Assembly: GCF_946902045.1 (NCBI RefSeq)
Contig: NZ_OX336253.1
Span: 1,736,001 to 1,800,000 of the forward strand
Origin: Neisseria sp. Marseille-Q5346
GTDB taxonomy: Bacteria; Pseudomonadota; Gammaproteobacteria; Burkholderiales; Neisseriaceae
DNA length: 64,000 nucleotides
Direction of reading: 5' to 3'
Shown here: piece after piece, positions 1-9,812 of the stretch
Layout of the letters: the number at the start of each line of letters is the position of its first letter
Position numbering within the stretch: the first letter of the stretch is position 1
The notes under the pieces: model-generated
Told to the model about the DNA's origin: nothing
What the model saw: only the letters and a program-made list of their open reading frames with translations
The model's database searches: none
Translations under genes and position numbers: made by a program

Positions 1-33
1 TGGTTGTCAGGATTTTCGGCATTTGCGTCAGTA

Positions 34-297
34 TTAAGCCAAAGCTTTTACTTTAGCAGACAGACGGCTTTTGTGACGGGCTGCTTTGTTTTTGTGGAAT
101 ACGCCTTTGTCAGCGATACGGTCGATGACTTTAACGGATTCTTGGTAAACTGCTTGAGCAGCAGCTTTGTCGCCGGCTTCAACTGCTTTCAACACTTTTT
201 TCACAGCGGTACGGAATGCAGTACGCAGGCTGGCGTTGTGGGCGCGTTGTTTAACCGACTGGCGGGCACGTTTGCGGGCTTGTGCGCTGTTTGCCAT
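34..297 (-). CDS. rpsT: 30S ribosomal protein S20
   Basis: Encodes an 87-residue, very basic, Ala/Lys/Arg-rich protein of typical S20 length. S20 is a primary binder of 16S rRNA in 30S assembly. The N-terminus ([13 protein letters not shown]) and the segment around residues 13-35 ([19 protein letters not shown]) match the helical S20 signature. The ATG is preceded by a good ribosome site (AGGAGATATTC on the minus strand). It stands alone, diverging from the polyamine-binding lipoprotein gene across a 309-bp gap. Confidence 0.96.
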
Positions 298-606
298 ATT
301 GAATATCTCCTGAAAAATAAATTCTGTAAACGCGCAATTTTAAAGACAGATTTCCTTATATGCAAGCTTTTTCTCTATAAACGCGCGCAAATCAGCCGTA
401 TTTTGCCCAAAAACGACAGCCGGTGCAACGCTTTTGGGAAAAAGATGGTGTTGCTTTGCCTTATTTCAATAAAAATCAGATGGATATTGCTTTGCGTTTG
501 CTTACGTTTCCATTACAATAGCCTAACTCTGCGCCGGGGTGTTTATGGGGTGCAGGGTTTCTTATTTTATTGACATTAACCACTCTTTCATCAGGAATCT
601 GCCCGT
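298..606. other. Intergenic region between rpsT and potD-like gene
   Basis: This 309-bp divergent spacer should hold the promoters of both flanking genes. On the plus strand a TACAAT -10-like hexamer lies at 514-519 with a weak TTGCGT at 492-497 (16-bp spacing), a possible promoter for the lipoprotein gene. No convincing ORF, RNA gene or uptake-sequence terminator is visible. Confidence 0.5.
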
Positions 607-1749
607 ATGAAAAAATCTGTATTAGCCGTATTGGCCGCATTGTCTTTGGCCGCGTGCGGCGGTGGCGAGAAAAAAGCCGAGCAACCTCAAGCAGGCAGTG
701 CGCCTGCTGCCAATGCCGAGGCAGCCGCTACCGATACTTTGAATATCTACAACTGGTCAAACTACGTTGACGAAAGTACAGTCGAAGACTTCAAAAAAGC
801 TAACAATTTGAAGCTGACTTACGATTTGTATGAAAACAACGAAACGCTGGAAGCCAAAATGCTGACCGGCAAATCCGGCTATGACTTGGTTGTGCCCGGT
901 ATTGCCTTCCTGCCGCGCCAAATTGAGGCGGGTGCATACCAAAAAATCAATAAGGACTTGATTCCGAACTACAAAAACATCGACCCTGAATTGCTGAAGA
1001 TGTTGGAAACCGCCGACCCTGGCAATCAATACGCCGTCCCATATTTCTCAGGCGTGAATACGATTGCGATTACGGCGAAGGGCAAGGAGCTTTTGGGCGG
1101 AAAATTGCCTGAAAACGGCTGGGATTTGCTGTTCAAACCTGAATACACCAATAAGCTGAAATCTTGCGGCATCGCTTTGTGGGATACCCCGAGCGAAATG
1201 TTCCCAATCTTGTTGAACTACTTGGGTAAAGATCCTAAAGGCTCGAATCCTGAAGATTTGAAAGCGGCGGCGGAAGTGTTGAAGTCTATCCGTCCTGATG
1301 TAAAACGTTTCAGCCCTTCCATCATTGACGAATTGGCACGCGGCGACATCTGCTTGGCGGCAGGTAATGGCGGCGACTTGAACTTGGCCAAAGCGCGTTC
1401 TGAAGAAGTGAAAAATAATGTTGGCATTGAAGTGTTGACGCCGAAAGGCATGGGCTTCTGGATTGAATCTTGGTTGATTCCGGCCGATGCGAAAAACATT
1501 GTTAATGCCCACAAATACATCAACTACACACTTGATCCCGAAGTGGCTGCGAAAAACGGTATCGCCGTAACCTTCGCACCTGCCAGCAAACCTGCACGCG
1601 AAAAAATGCCTGCAGAGCTGGTGAACACTCGTTCTATTTTCCCGAACGAACAAGACATGAAAGACGGTTTCGTCATGCCTCAAATGAGCGCAGATGCGAA
1701 AAAGCTGTCTGTCAACTTATGGCAAAAAATCAAAGTTGGTTCAAATTAA
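607..1749 (+). CDS. potD: Spermidine/putrescine-binding lipoprotein (PotD family)
   Basis: 380-residue periplasmic solute-binding protein for a polyamine ABC importer. Residues 1-17 form a lipoprotein signal peptide with lipobox LAAC (Cys17), followed by a low-complexity linker to about residue 40. The mature domain begins with the PotD/PotF-type segment TLNIYNWSNYVDEST; later motifs include GYDLVVPG, LWDTP and GMGFWIESWLIP. ABC permease and ATPase genes are not adjacent, so it is an orphan binding protein, as often seen for Neisserial PotD paralogues. Ligand preference (spermidine or putrescine) cannot be read from the sequence. Confidence 0.88.
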   Translation: MKKSVLAVLAALSLAACGGGEKKAEQPQAGSAPAANAEAAATDTLNIYNWSNYVDESTVEDFKKANNLKLTYDLYENNETLEAKMLTGKSGYDLVVPGIAFLPRQIEAGAYQKINKDLIPNYKNIDPELLKMLETADPGNQYAVPYFSGVNTIAITAKGKELLGGKLPENGWDLLFKPEYTNKLKSCGIALWDTPSEMFPILLNYLGKDPKGSNPEDLKAAAEVLKSIRPDVKRFSPSIIDELARGDICLAAGNGGDLNLAKARSEEVKNNVGIEVLTPKGMGFWIESWLIPADAKNIVNAHKYINYTLDPEVAAKNGIAVTFAPASKPAREKMPAELVNTRSIFPNEQDMKDGFVMPQMSADAKKLSVNLWQKIKVGSN

Positions 1750-1775
1750 TTTTGATCTGATTGTTTGAAGCAAAG

Positions 1776-1812
1776 CAAAGGCCGTCTGAAATTTTTCAGA
1801 CGGCCTTTTTGA
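1776..1812. terminator. Inverted uptake-sequence terminator
   Basis: GCCGTCTGAA at 1781-1790 is followed by its inverted copy and a T run, giving a strong hairpin. It lies between the convergent potD-like gene and small DMT gene, so it can serve both strands. Confidence 0.85.
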
Positions 1813-1823
1813 TCTTCCAATCT

Positions 1824-2255
1824 TTATCGTTTTAAAGCCAAAGTCAATACGCCTGCGGTTACCAAGCCCAAGCCTATCCATTCCTGCGTGCTCGGGCGTT
1901 CGTCTAAGAAAACGACGGCCATCAAGGCGACTAAAACCAGGCTGAATTTGTCGACGGGTGCGACTTGTGAGGCATTGCCCAGTTGCAGGGCTTTGAAGTA
2001 GGCGAGCCAAGATGCGCCGGTAGCGAGGCCGGATAGGATGAGGAATGTCCAGTTGCGGCCGGTAAAGCTGTTCACGCCCTGCCATTTGCCGGTGTAGGTT
2101 AAAAACAATACCAAAGCGGCGAGGATGACTAAGGTGCGGATAAAGGTGGCGAAATCTGAATCTATGCCCTGTAAACCCATTTTGGCGAAAATGGCGGTCA
2201 ATGAGGCAAAGCCCGCCGATGCCAATGCCCAAAACAGCCATGCGTTGCTACTCAT
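1824..2255 (-). CDS. Small EamA-type (DMT superfamily) membrane transporter
   Basis: 143-residue membrane protein with about four to five hydrophobic helices, equal to a single EamA repeat rather than the usual fused pair. Recognisable segments are the N-terminal WALASAGFASLTAIFAKMG, the middle LIVLAALVLFL-like helix and the C-terminal EWIGLGLVTAGVLTLAL. Half-size DMT proteins of this kind normally dimerise. The substrate is unknown. The gene converges on the potD-like gene across a shared terminator. Confidence 0.75.
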   Translation of the reverse strand: MSSNAWLFWALASAGFASLTAIFAKMGLQGIDSDFATFIRTLVILAALVLFLTYTGKWQGVNSFTGRNWTFLILSGLATGASWLAYFKALQLGNASQVAPVDKFSLVLVALMAVVFLDERPSTQEWIGLGLVTAGVLTLALKR

Positions 2256-2431
2256 ATTTTATTCCTTTGTTTCAAATTGTTGACAATATGAATCCGCTTG
2301 TTAATGAAATATCGAAATTTTCACTGCGGTTTGTCTTTGGAAAACGCTATAATAGAACGAATATTCTTTTTCTTCCAGCCGTCTTTATTGTATTGTTTCA
2401 GACGGCTTCCCTCACTCAATAAAGGAAAATC

Positions 2432-4108
2432 ATGAGCTTCAAAACCGATGCTGAAATTGCCCAGTCTTCCACCATGCGCCCAATTGGTGAAATTGCCGCC
2501 AAGCTGGGTTTGAACGTTGACAACATTGAGCCCTATGGTCATTACAAAGCCAAAATCAATCCTGCCGAGGCATTCAAGCTGCCGGAAAAACAAGGCCGTC
2601 TGATTTTGGTTACCGCCATTAATCCGACTCCTGCGGGTGAGGGTAAAACCACTGTAACCATCGGTTTGGCGGACGCATTGCGCCACATCGGCAAAGACTC
2701 GGTTATTGCCCTGCGCGAGCCTTCTTTGGGTCCGGTGTTTGGTGTTAAAGGTGGTGCGGCAGGCGGCGGCTATGCCCAAGTTTTGCCGATGGAAGACATC
2801 AACCTGCACTTTACCGGCGACTTCCACGCCATCGGTGCGGCGAATAACCTGCTCGCCGCCATGCTCGATAACCATATCTACCAAGGCAACGAGTTGAACA
2901 TCGATCCGAAACGTGTGCTGTGGCGTCGCGTGGTCGATATGAACGACCGTCAGTTGCGCAACATCATCGACGGCATGGGTAAACCTGTTGACGGCGTGAT
3001 GCGTCCTGACGGTTTCGACATTACCGTTGCCTCCGAAGTGATGGCGGTATTCTGTCTTGCCAAAGACATCAGCGATTTGAAAGAGCGTTTGGGCAACATC
3101 CTTGTCGCCTATGCCAAAGACGGCAGCCCTGTTTACGCCAAAGATTTGAAAGCGAATGGCGCGATGGCGGCATTGCTCAAAGATGCGATTAAGCCTAACT
3201 TGGTGCAAACCATCGAAGGCACTCCGGCCTTTGTACACGGCGGCCCGTTCGCCAACATCGCCCACGGCTGTAACTCTGTAACGGCCACCCGTTTGGCGAA
3301 ACACCTTGCCGATTATGCCGTAACCGAAGCAGGCTTCGGCGCGGATTTGGGCGCGGAAAAATTCTGCGACATCAAATGCCGTCTGGCGGATTTGAAACCT
3401 GATGCGGCTGTTGTCGTGGCCACTGTCCGCGCTTTGAAATACAACGGCGGCGTGGAGCGTGCCAACCTCGGCGAAGAAAACCTTGAAGCCTTAGCAAAAG
3501 GCCTGCCTAATCTGCTGAAACACATTTCCAACCTGAAAAACGTATTCGGCCTGCCTGTGGTGGTTGCCATCAACCGCTTCGTGTCCGACTCCGATGCCGA
3601 GTTGGCCATGATTGAAAAAGCCTGTGCGGAACATAGTGTTGAAGTTTCTTTGACCGAAGTATGGGGCAAAGGCGGCGCGGGTGGCGCAGACTTGGCGCAC
3701 AAAGTTGTCAACGCCATCGAAAATCAACCGAATAACTTCGGCTTTGCCTACGATGTTGAGTTGAGCATTAAAGACAAAATCCGTGCGATTGCCCAAAAAG
3801 TGTACGGCGCGGAAGATGTCGATTTCAGCGCGGAAGCGTCTGCCGAAATCGCTTCACTGGAAAAACTGGGCTTGGACAAAATGCCGGTCTGCATGGCGAA
3901 AACCCAATATTCTTTGAGCGACAACGCCAAACTCTTGGGCTGCCCTGAAGGCTTCCGCATTACCGTGCGCGGCATTACCGTTTCTTCCGGTGCGGGCTTC
4001 ATTGTTGCGTTGTGCGGCAATATGATGAAGATGCCGGGTCTGCCGAAAGTTCCAGCTGCCGAGAAAATCGATGTGGATGCAGACGGCGTGATTCATGGCT
4101 TGTTCTGA
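2432..4108 (+). CDS. fhs: Formate--tetrahydrofolate ligase
   Basis: 558-residue enzyme that activates formate with ATP and tetrahydrofolate to give 10-formyl-THF for purine and formyl-Met synthesis. The nucleotide-binding loop [13 protein letters not shown] lies near residue 65; other family motifs are [22 protein letters not shown], the [11 protein letters not shown] stretch and [17 protein letters not shown]. Length is normal. The ATG follows AAAGGAAAATC. A TATAAT hexamer at 2348-2353 is a likely -10 element without a clear -35. Flanked by its own inverted uptake-sequence terminator. Confidence 0.97.
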   Translation: MSFKTDAEIAQSSTMRPIGEIAAKLGLNVDNIEPYGHYKAKINPAEAFKLPEKQGRLILVTAINPTPAGEGKTTVTIGLADALRHIGKDSVIALREPSLGPVFGVKGGAAGGGYAQVLPMEDINLHFTGDFHAIGAANNLLAAMLDNHIYQGNELNIDPKRVLWRRVVDMNDRQLRNIIDGMGKPVDGVMRPDGFDITVASEVMAVFCLAKDISDLKERLGNILVAYAKDGSPVYAKDLKANGAMAALLKDAIKPNLVQTIEGTPAFVHGGPFANIAHGCNSVTATRLAKHLADYAVTEAGFGADLGAEKFCDIKCRLADLKPDAAVVVATVRALKYNGGVERANLGEENLEALAKGLPNLLKHISNLKNVFGLPVVVAINRFVSDSDAELAMIEKACAEHSVEVSLTEVWGKGGAGGADLAHKVVNAIENQPNNFGFAYDVELSIKDKIRAIAQKVYGAEDVDFSAEASAEIASLEKLGLDKMPVCMAKTQYSLSDNAKLLGCPEGFRITVRGITVSSGAGFIVALCGNMMKMPGLPKVPAAEKIDVDADGVIHGLF

Positions 4109-4130
4109 TTTAGATTGATTTTGAAATAGA

Positions 4131-4168
4131 TAAAGGCCGTCTGAAACGAGGTTTCAGACGGCCTTTTA
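4131..4168. terminator. Inverted uptake-sequence terminator after fhs
   Basis: AAAGGCCGTCTGAAAC pairs with GTTTCAGACGGCCTTTT. It separates the convergent fhs and glycosyltransferase genes and is effectively bidirectional. Confidence 0.85.
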
Positions 4169-4172
4169 TAAT

Positions 4173-5102
4173 TTAAGTGAATTTCAACCGGCTTTTTAAG
4201 AAATTGAAGAAATTGTCTATCATGTCGAACATCGTATTGCGGTCTTCGCCAAACAAAGAAATGCTGCGGTCCTTACTGATTCTGTCATACGCGGCAAAAA
4301 TGGTTTTCAGCTCTTCGGTGGTCAAGCGCAGTTGCTTTTCGTACAAGATGCGGCTTAAGAGCGTTACTTCCGTCGCGTTCAAATCAGGGAAGAGATGACT
4401 GATCCACAACTCCATGGTGTATTGGACGGATCTGTTGATTTTGTCTCTTTTTTTGCTTTCTTGATTTGTGTGTATCCTGTATGACAACAAAGACTCGGGC
4501 AGGTTGGCAAAGGTTTTGCCATGTAGGGCGCATTGTACCCACATATGGAAATCGGGAGCGGTTTCTGTCGCGGTGTAGTTTATCCCAAGGTTTTTAATGC
4601 TATCGTGCCGCCACATGGTGGTGGGGTTGAACATGTTTTGGGCGGCAAAGGAGAGAAAGGCTTTAATGTCTTTGTCGAGCAGGGGGAGGTCGCTTAAAAC
4701 GGGTTCTCTTCCGGTTTGGTCGTCGAAAAAGATGGTGGCTTGGCTGCCGACAATATCGATTTCGGGATGGCTGTCTAAAAACTGAATCTGTTTTTCAAAA
4801 CGATCCAAGGCGCAAATATCGTCTGCGTCCATTCGTGCCACATATTCGACCTTTACGTCTTTGAGCATATCCATGGCAAATTGGCAGGCAAACGGCTCGC
4901 CCCTGTTTTCCGGAAGGTGGAAAACCTGCAAACGTGAATCTTTAGTTGCGTAAGCCTCGAGGATTTCGCCGGTTTTGTCTGTTGAAGCATCGTTGATGGC
5001 GATGACGAAAAAGTCACGGAATGTTTGATTCAATACCGAATCCAAGCATTCGGGCAAATAAGCTTCGGCACAATAGGCCGGCAAAATAACGGCGAGTTTC
5101 AT
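4173..5102 (-). CDS. Glycosyltransferase family 2
   Basis: 309-residue cytoplasmic GT-A glycosyltransferase. The N-terminal nucleotide-sugar fold is clear: LAVILPAYCAEAYLPECLDSV (residues 3-23), the INDASTDKT motif near residue 37, and the metal-binding ARMDADDICALDRFEKQ (DxD) near residues 89-105. A C-terminal helical part of about 100 residues (RIHTNQESKKR onward) is typical of LPS and capsule transferases. It is not in a polysaccharide cluster here, so donor and acceptor are unknown; a lipooligosaccharide role is only a guess. Confidence 0.85.
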   Translation of the reverse strand: MKLAVILPAYCAEAYLPECLDSVLNQTFRDFFVIAINDASTDKTGEILEAYATKDSRLQVFHLPENRGEPFACQFAMDMLKDVKVEYVARMDADDICALDRFEKQIQFLDSHPEIDIVGSQATIFFDDQTGREPVLSDLPLLDKDIKAFLSFAAQNMFNPTTMWRHDSIKNLGINYTATETAPDFHMWVQCALHGKTFANLPESLLSYRIHTNQESKKRDKINRSVQYTMELWISHLFPDLNATEVTLLSRILYEKQLRLTTEELKTIFAAYDRISKDRSISLFGEDRNTMFDMIDNFFNFLKSRLKFT

Positions 5103-5164
5103 GTTTGCTTTCGATGTGTTTTGATGTGTAGTCGGTGGAAGATTTTACTATAAATTTCCCCAAA

Positions 5165-5212
5165 GCTAAGGCCGTCTGAAACCTTATTTTCAAGTTTTCA
5201 GACGGCCTTAGT
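5165..5212. terminator. Inverted uptake-sequence terminator after fba
   Basis: TAAGGCCGTCTGAAA and TTTCAGACGGCCTTA form a long stem just downstream of the minus-strand fba stop codon. Confidence 0.8.
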
Positions 5213-5230
5213 GTGAATCCGATCTACGGA

Positions 5231-6295
5231 TTATTTAACGATTTGGTTCAATTCGCCTTTGGCGTATTTGGTTGCCATTTTTTCCAAAGAAATCGGTTTG
5301 ATTTTGTCGGCTTGGCCTTCGCAACCGAATGCGAGGTAGCGGTCAAGACAGATTTGTTTCATGGCTTCGACGGTTTTGCTCAAGTATTTGCGCGGGTCGA
5401 ATTCGGATGGGTTTTCTGCCATGAAGCGGCGGATGGCACCGGTAGAGGCGAGGCGCAAGTCGGTATCGATGTTGACTTTGCGGACACCGTGTTTGATGCC
5501 TTCGACGATTTCTTCTACGGGTACGCCGTAGGTTTCACCGATTTTGCCGCCGTGTTCGTTGATGACTTTCAGCCATTCTTGCGGAACGGAGCTGGAACCG
5601 TGCATCACGATGTGGGTGTTGGGCAGGGCTTGGTGGATTTCTTTGATGCGGTCGATACGCAATACGTCGCCTGTGGGCGGACGGGTGAATTTGTATGCAC
5701 CGTGGCTGGTACCGACGGCAATAGCCAATGCGTCAACGCCGGTATCTTTAACGAAACGTACGGCATCTTCGACGCTGGTCAGCATTTGGTCGTGGGAAAG
5801 TTTGCCCACTGCGCCGACGCCGTCTTCTTCGCCGGCTTCTCCGGTTTCGAGGTTGCCCAATACGCCGATTTCGCCTTCGACGGACACGCCGCAAGCGTGG
5901 GAGAAGTTGACCACGGTACGGGTGGCGTTGACGTTGTATTCGTAAGAAGAAGGGGTTTTGCCGTCTTCCATCAGCGAGCCGTCCATCATCACAGAGGAGA
6001 AGCCCAGTTGGATGGAGCGTTGGCACACATCAGGAGATGCGCCGTGGTCTTGGTGCATTACGACAGGGATGTGCGGGAATTCTTCAACTGCGGCCAAAAT
6101 CAGATGGCGCAGGAATGGGGCACCTGCGTATTTGCGTGCGCCTGCGGATGCTTGAACGATAACGGGGGCGTTGACTTGGTCGGCCGCCTCCATGATGGCG
6201 CGCATCTGTTCGAGGTTGTTAACGTTGAATGCGGGCAGACCGTAGCTGTTTTCGGCAGCATGGTCCAATAATTGGCGCATGGATACGAGTGCCAT
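5231..6295 (-). CDS. fba: Class II fructose-bisphosphate aldolase
   Basis: 354-residue zinc-dependent aldolase interconverting fructose-1,6-bisphosphate with DHAP and glyceraldehyde-3-phosphate. Visible motifs: the N-terminal [13 protein letters not shown], the metal and active-site region [13 protein letters not shown] (residues ~76-88), [14 protein letters not shown], the Zn and phosphate region GTSHGAYKF, and [10 protein letters not shown]. Length and motif order match class II aldolases of beta-proteobacteria. Start ATG is preceded by AGGAGCTTCTC on the minus strand. Confidence 0.97.
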   Translation of the reverse strand: MALVSMRQLLDHAAENSYGLPAFNVNNLEQMRAIMEAADQVNAPVIVQASAGARKYAGAPFLRHLILAAVEEFPHIPVVMHQDHGASPDVCQRSIQLGFSSVMMDGSLMEDGKTPSSYEYNVNATRTVVNFSHACGVSVEGEIGVLGNLETGEAGEEDGVGAVGKLSHDQMLTSVEDAVRFVKDTGVDALAIAVGTSHGAYKFTRPPTGDVLRIDRIKEIHQALPNTHIVMHGSSSVPQEWLKVINEHGGKIGETYGVPVEEIVEGIKHGVRKVNIDTDLRLASTGAIRRFMAENPSEFDPRKYLSKTVEAMKQICLDRYLAFGCEGQADKIKPISLEKMATKYAKGELNQIVK

Positions 6296-6445
6296 GAGAA
6301 GCTCCTGAAGTAGTGAAGGGTAAATTTATCCGATAAATTATAATGTTTTTTGAAATGAAAAACTACAAGCTGCTACATTGTTTTTATATATTAACGAACA
6401 GGGTCTCGGTTTATAATGGCGTGGTATTGAAAACGGGTGTGCAAA

Positions 6446-6874
6446 ATGGATAGGATTTCGGTGGCCGAGTGTGATAAGCCTTTGTTTCAGACGGCCTTGA
6501 CGGTGCAGGTGGGCGATGTGAACTATGGCGGCCATTTGGCGAACGATGCTGTGTTGCGTTTGTGCCATGAAGTGCGGATGCGTTGGTTGGCGAAGCTGGG
6601 TTGGAGCGAAATGGATGCTGGAGGGGCAGGCCTGATTATGGCGGATGCGGCGGTGCAGTATTTGGCGCAAGGTCATCATGGCGATGAGCTGTCGGTGGAA
6701 ATGGGGGCGGCGGGTGTGGCCGGAGTGGGCTTTTCTTTGCTGTACCGTATCCGCAGGATTTCAGATGGCCTTGTGCTGGCGAAAGTGCAGACAGGTATGG
6801 TGTGTTTCGATTATGGCAAGCAGCGTGTCTGTCGTCTGCCTTCGGCCTTGAAAGTAGCATTGGAGGCCGTCTGA
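6446..6874 (+). CDS. Acyl-CoA thioesterase (4HBT hot-dog family)
   Basis: 142-residue single hot-dog-fold protein. The 4HBT-like core reads [21 protein letters not shown] (residues ~18-38), with the family's Asp/Asn-x-x-Gly-His pattern, and a beta-sheet half ending at VRLPSALK-like sequence. It probably hydrolyses an acyl-CoA or acyl-ACP thioester; substrate unknown. An in-frame GTG at 6437 would add three residues; I prefer the ATG. Its stop codon lies inside an uptake sequence that runs to the xerC start one base later, so the two genes are transcriptionally and probably translationally coupled. Confidence 0.8.
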   Translation: MDRISVAECDKPLFQTALTVQVGDVNYGGHLANDAVLRLCHEVRMRWLAKLGWSEMDAGGAGLIMADAAVQYLAQGHHGDELSVEMGAAGVAGVGFSLLYRIRRISDGLVLAKVQTGMVCFDYGKQRVCRLPSALKVALEAV

Positions 6875-6875
6875 A

Positions 6876-7772
6876 ATGGCGGAATCAAACAATTTTGCGT
6901 TTCATCTTGAACGCTATCTGAAAACCTTGCTGCAACAAGGCAAGTCGGAGCATACCGTTTCCGCTTATCGGCGCGATTTGAGTGAGTTGATGCTCCTGTT
7001 GCCCGATAATCTTGAAAACGGCCTGCCGACGCGCCGTGATTTTGTGGCGGTATTGAAAAAGCTGTCGCAAAAGGGCTTAAGCGAAAGTAGCTTGGCGCGG
7101 AAATTGTCGGTGTGGCGGCAGTATTGCAGTTGGCTGGTACAGATAGAAGTCATGGAAAGTGATCCGACATTTAATATGAAAGCGCCGCGCCTGCCCGAAC
7201 GCCTGCCCAAAGCGCTGCCGCAAGAACCTTTAAACCATATCCTTGACCATGCGCCAGTTGATGACGAGTTGGACGTGCGCGATAAGGCCATGTTTGAATT
7301 GATGTATGGCAGCGGTTTGCGCCTGAGCGAGATACAAGGTTTGAATCTGGACGGTATTGTCTTGGACGAAGGCTGGGTCAGTGTGAAGGGTAAAGGGGGC
7401 AAGCAGCGGCAAGTGCCTTTGGTGGGCAAAAGCATTGCGGCATTGCGCGATTATTTGGCAGTGCGTATTGCCAAAGAGGGCGAGCAGGCCTTGTTCACAA
7501 ATAAGAACGGTGGCAGGCTGGGGCAACGTCAAATCCAAAAACGCCTGCAGGCGTGGGCAGTGCGCGTGGGCAGCGCCAGTCATATCTCGCCGCACATGAT
7601 GCGCCACAGCTATGCAACCCATCTTTTGCAGGCATCGGGCGATATCCGTACCGTACAGGAATTGTTGGGCCACAGCAACCTTTCCGCCACGCAAGTTTAT
7701 ACCAAGCTGGATTTCGATCATTTAGCGCGCGTTTATGATGAGGCGCACCCAAGGGCGAAACGGAAAAAATGA
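6876..7772 (+). CDS. xerC: Tyrosine recombinase XerC
   Basis: 298-residue site-specific recombinase that with XerD resolves chromosome dimers at dif. The N-terminal SAM-like DNA-binding domain spans residues 8-95. The catalytic domain holds Arg149 (GSGLRLSE), a Lys in the VKGKGGKQR beta-hairpin near 173, His240 and Arg243 ([12 protein letters not shown]), His266 (LLGHSNLS) and nucleophile Tyr275 (TQVYTKL). The C-terminal AHPRAKRKK tail is characteristic of XerC rather than XerD. It starts one base after the thioesterase stop codon. Confidence 0.95.
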   Translation: MAESNNFAFHLERYLKTLLQQGKSEHTVSAYRRDLSELMLLLPDNLENGLPTRRDFVAVLKKLSQKGLSESSLARKLSVWRQYCSWLVQIEVMESDPTFNMKAPRLPERLPKALPQEPLNHILDHAPVDDELDVRDKAMFELMYGSGLRLSEIQGLNLDGIVLDEGWVSVKGKGGKQRQVPLVGKSIAALRDYLAVRIAKEGEQALFTNKNGGRLGQRQIQKRLQAWAVRVGSASHISPHMMRHSYATHLLQASGDIRTVQELLGHSNLSATQVYTKLDFDHLARVYDEAHPRAKRKK

Positions 7773-7783
7773 TTTTGTTTGAA

Positions 7784-7825
7784 TCAGGCCGTCTGAAAGA
7801 ATGTTTTCAGACGGCCTGATGTTTT
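7784..7825 (+). terminator. Inverted uptake-sequence terminator after xerC
   Basis: TCAGGCCGTCTGAA (7784-7797) pairs with TTCAGACGGCCTGA (7806-7819), a perfect 14-bp stem. Confidence 0.8.
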
Positions 7826-7973
7826 ATGGATAAAAAATACAGATGATTTGAAACCATTTGAATTTTTATCGGTCTGATGAGGTTTCGATATTGGTTTAAT
7901 GTGCGGATAGCATAAACGCCGGAAGAATAGGCTGTTTTGTCTTACCGCTTATCTTTTAAAACTACCTTTTGTT

Positions 7974-8014
7974 TGATAATATTAGTAATGAGAGCTAATA
8001 TCATATTATGATAT
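7974..8014 (+). promoter_or_regulatory. Candidate Fur-binding region upstream of tonB
   Basis: GATAATATTAGTAATGAGA at 7975-7993 matches the 19-bp Fur box in about 12 positions by eye, and TAATATCATATTATGATA follows directly, giving overlapping imperfect sites. Iron/Fur control of tonB-exbB-exbD is established in pathogenic Neisseria; the site here is inferred from sequence only. Confidence 0.5.
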
Positions 8015-8123
8015 GCAGCCTTTAAAACAGCAGGTCTATAAACTTTCTCTATAAGCATTAATGCTTATTTTGACTGTAAAACGACTTGCAAACGGGAATT
8101 GTTGCTATTAACATAACGGAATT

Positions 8124-9047
8124 ATGGATAAAAAACGAATTTTAACTCCAGCCGTCGTGACTTCCGTTGCGTTGATTCACGTCGGCTTGGTTGCACTTTT
8201 ATGGCACGCGCACAAACCGCCTCCTGTCGAAATGGCGAATATTGAATTTGTCGATTTAGGCGATTTCGGCGGTGGCGACGGTAGTCCTGAGGGCGAAGGC
8301 GCACCTGCCGCCCCCGAGCCTGCTCCCGAACAACCGAAGCCAAAACCCAAACCTAAGCCTGTCGAGCCGCCCAAACCTGTTATCAAACCTGTGGTAACGA
8401 AAAAAGAAAAAGCGGATATCGTACAGCAAAAGGAAAAACCGAAACCTATCGAGAAACCTAAGCCCGAGCCTAAGCCGGAACCCAAACCTGAGCCGAAGCC
8501 CGAGCCAAAACCTGAACCAAAACCAGAGCCGAAGGCAGAACCTAAACCGTCTCCCAAAGTATCTGAATACTCAGGCAGCAAAACCGGGCCGAATACTGCT
8601 GAAAACGGTAAAGGCAACGGCGAAGGCAAAGCCTTGGGCGGAGAAGGAAAAGGTAACGGCGGCGGTACGAAAGGTACTGGCAGCGGCCGTGGTGAAGGTA
8701 GCGGATCCGGCAGCGGCGGTGCGAAAGGCGAACATGGTTCCGGCACCGGCGGTAGCGGAGGTGGCAGCGGTACAGGTGCCGGCAGCAGTAAAGGCAATCC
8801 TGCAAAAGGAACCTGCCATATTCCGAGACCTCCGTATCCTTCACTGTCCACTGAAAATGGTGAAGAGGGCTTAGTTGTTTTGAAAGTCTTGGTTGGTCCC
8901 GGCGGTAAAGTGGATTCAATTAGTGTGAATAAATCAAGTGGTTATAGTCGTCTGGATAATGCAGCGCGTAAAGCCGTTAAAGATGGTAGCTGTCATGCAA
9001 GCGTTTGGACTGAATTTAAAGTACCTGTCAAATTCACGCTTGAATAA
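8124..9047 (+). CDS. tonB: Energy transducer TonB
   Basis: 307-residue periplasm-spanning protein that transmits proton-motive force from ExbBD to outer-membrane iron receptors. Residues ~8-29 form the single N-terminal membrane anchor (VVTSVALIHVGLVALLWHAH). Residues ~65-150 are a Pro/Lys/Glu-rich rigid rod with EPKPEPKPEP repeats, followed by a Gly/Ser-rich segment to ~225. The C-terminal domain begins at IPRPPYPSLS and contains GLVVLKVLVGPGGKVDSI and the typical SGYSRLDNAARKAVK element. First gene of the tonB-exbB-exbD operon. Confidence 0.95.
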   Translation: MDKKRILTPAVVTSVALIHVGLVALLWHAHKPPPVEMANIEFVDLGDFGGGDGSPEGEGAPAAPEPAPEQPKPKPKPKPVEPPKPVIKPVVTKKEKADIVQQKEKPKPIEKPKPEPKPEPKPEPKPEPKPEPKPEPKAEPKPSPKVSEYSGSKTGPNTAENGKGNGEGKALGGEGKGNGGGTKGTGSGRGEGSGSGSGGAKGEHGSGTGGSGGGSGTGAGSSKGNPAKGTCHIPRPPYPSLSTENGEEGLVVLKVLVGPGGKVDSISVNKSSGYSRLDNAARKAVKDGSCHASVWTEFKVPVKFTLE

Positions 9048-9149
9048 GTATCTAGGCCTAAGCTGATTGATTAGAAAATATATGCTGTTGGGAAATAGTT
9101 TTAAATGACCCGATAGAAATTTTAATTTTATTTTTAACTTGGAAAAATT

Positions 9150-9809
9150 ATGGATTTAAGTTTAGTTTTCAAATCAGGTGATGTGGTACTGATTGGTGTA
9201 TTTGTCCTGATGTTGTTGATGAGTGTGGTGACTTGGAGCGTCATCGTGATCCGCTGCATCAAATACCGCAAAGCGAAAAAAGGCAATGCTCAGGTAAAAG
9301 AGTTGATGCTGAATGCGTTTACGCTGGCTGACGCCGTACAAAAAGCCAAAGCGGTAGAAGCACCGATGAGCAATGTTGCCGATGAGTCTCTGCGCGCATA
9401 CCAAAACTACCGTCAAACGACAAGCAAATCGCTGATTGACGAATTGCCTTTGAACGAATACTTGGTCGTTCATATCCGTAACAGTTTGGCTCAAACCATG
9501 CGCCAGTTTGACTACGGTATGACTGCTTTGGCCTCTATCGGCGCAACTGCTCCTTTTATCGGTCTGTTGGGTACTGTTTGGGGTATTTACCATGCCCTGA
9601 TCGGCATCAGCGAAAGCGGTCAAATGAGCATTGCTGCGGTAGCCGGTCCGATTGGTGAGGCTTTGGTATCGACTGCTGTCGGCCTGTTTGTGGCGATTCC
9701 GGCCGTATTGGCGTACAACTTCCTCAATCGCGGTACGAAAACCATCGCGCAAGATATGGACGCATTTGCACATGACCTGCATGTACGCCTTCTGAACCAA
9801 AAGGATTAA
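9150..9809 (+). CDS. exbB: TonB-system biopolymer transport protein ExbB
   Basis: 219-residue MotA/TolQ/ExbB proton-channel protein. Three membrane segments are visible: residues ~14-36 ([23 protein letters not shown]), ~130-152 ([23 protein letters not shown]) and ~165-188 ([29 protein letters not shown]). The [16 protein letters not shown] and GEAL..TAVGL..AIPA motifs are diagnostic. Located 102 bp after tonB and 3 bp before exbD. Confidence 0.96.
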   Translation: MDLSLVFKSGDVVLIGVFVLMLLMSVVTWSVIVIRCIKYRKAKKGNAQVKELMLNAFTLADAVQKAKAVEAPMSNVADESLRAYQNYRQTTSKSLIDELPLNEYLVVHIRNSLAQTMRQFDYGMTALASIGATAPFIGLLGTVWGIYHALIGISESGQMSIAAVAGPIGEALVSTAVGLFVAIPAVLAYNFLNRGTKTIAQDMDAFAHDLHVRLLNQKD

Positions 9810-9812
9810 ACC

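Larger units (their letters stand above)
7773..8123. other. xerC-tonB intergenic region
   Basis: A 351-bp spacer holding the xerC terminator (7784-7825) and the iron-responsive looking tonB promoter region. No ORF or RNA gene is evident. The segment 7960-8060 is AT-rich with several GATAAT-like and TAATAT elements (see the Fur entry). Confidence 0.5.

Noticed and set aside
5213..6271. 352-codon plus-strand frame opposite fba
   Set aside because: Antisense shadow of a clear class II aldolase gene.
8177..8851. 224-codon minus-strand frame rich in Pro/Gly/Leu opposite tonB
   Set aside because: Antisense of TonB's repetitive proline-rich linker; no independent signals.
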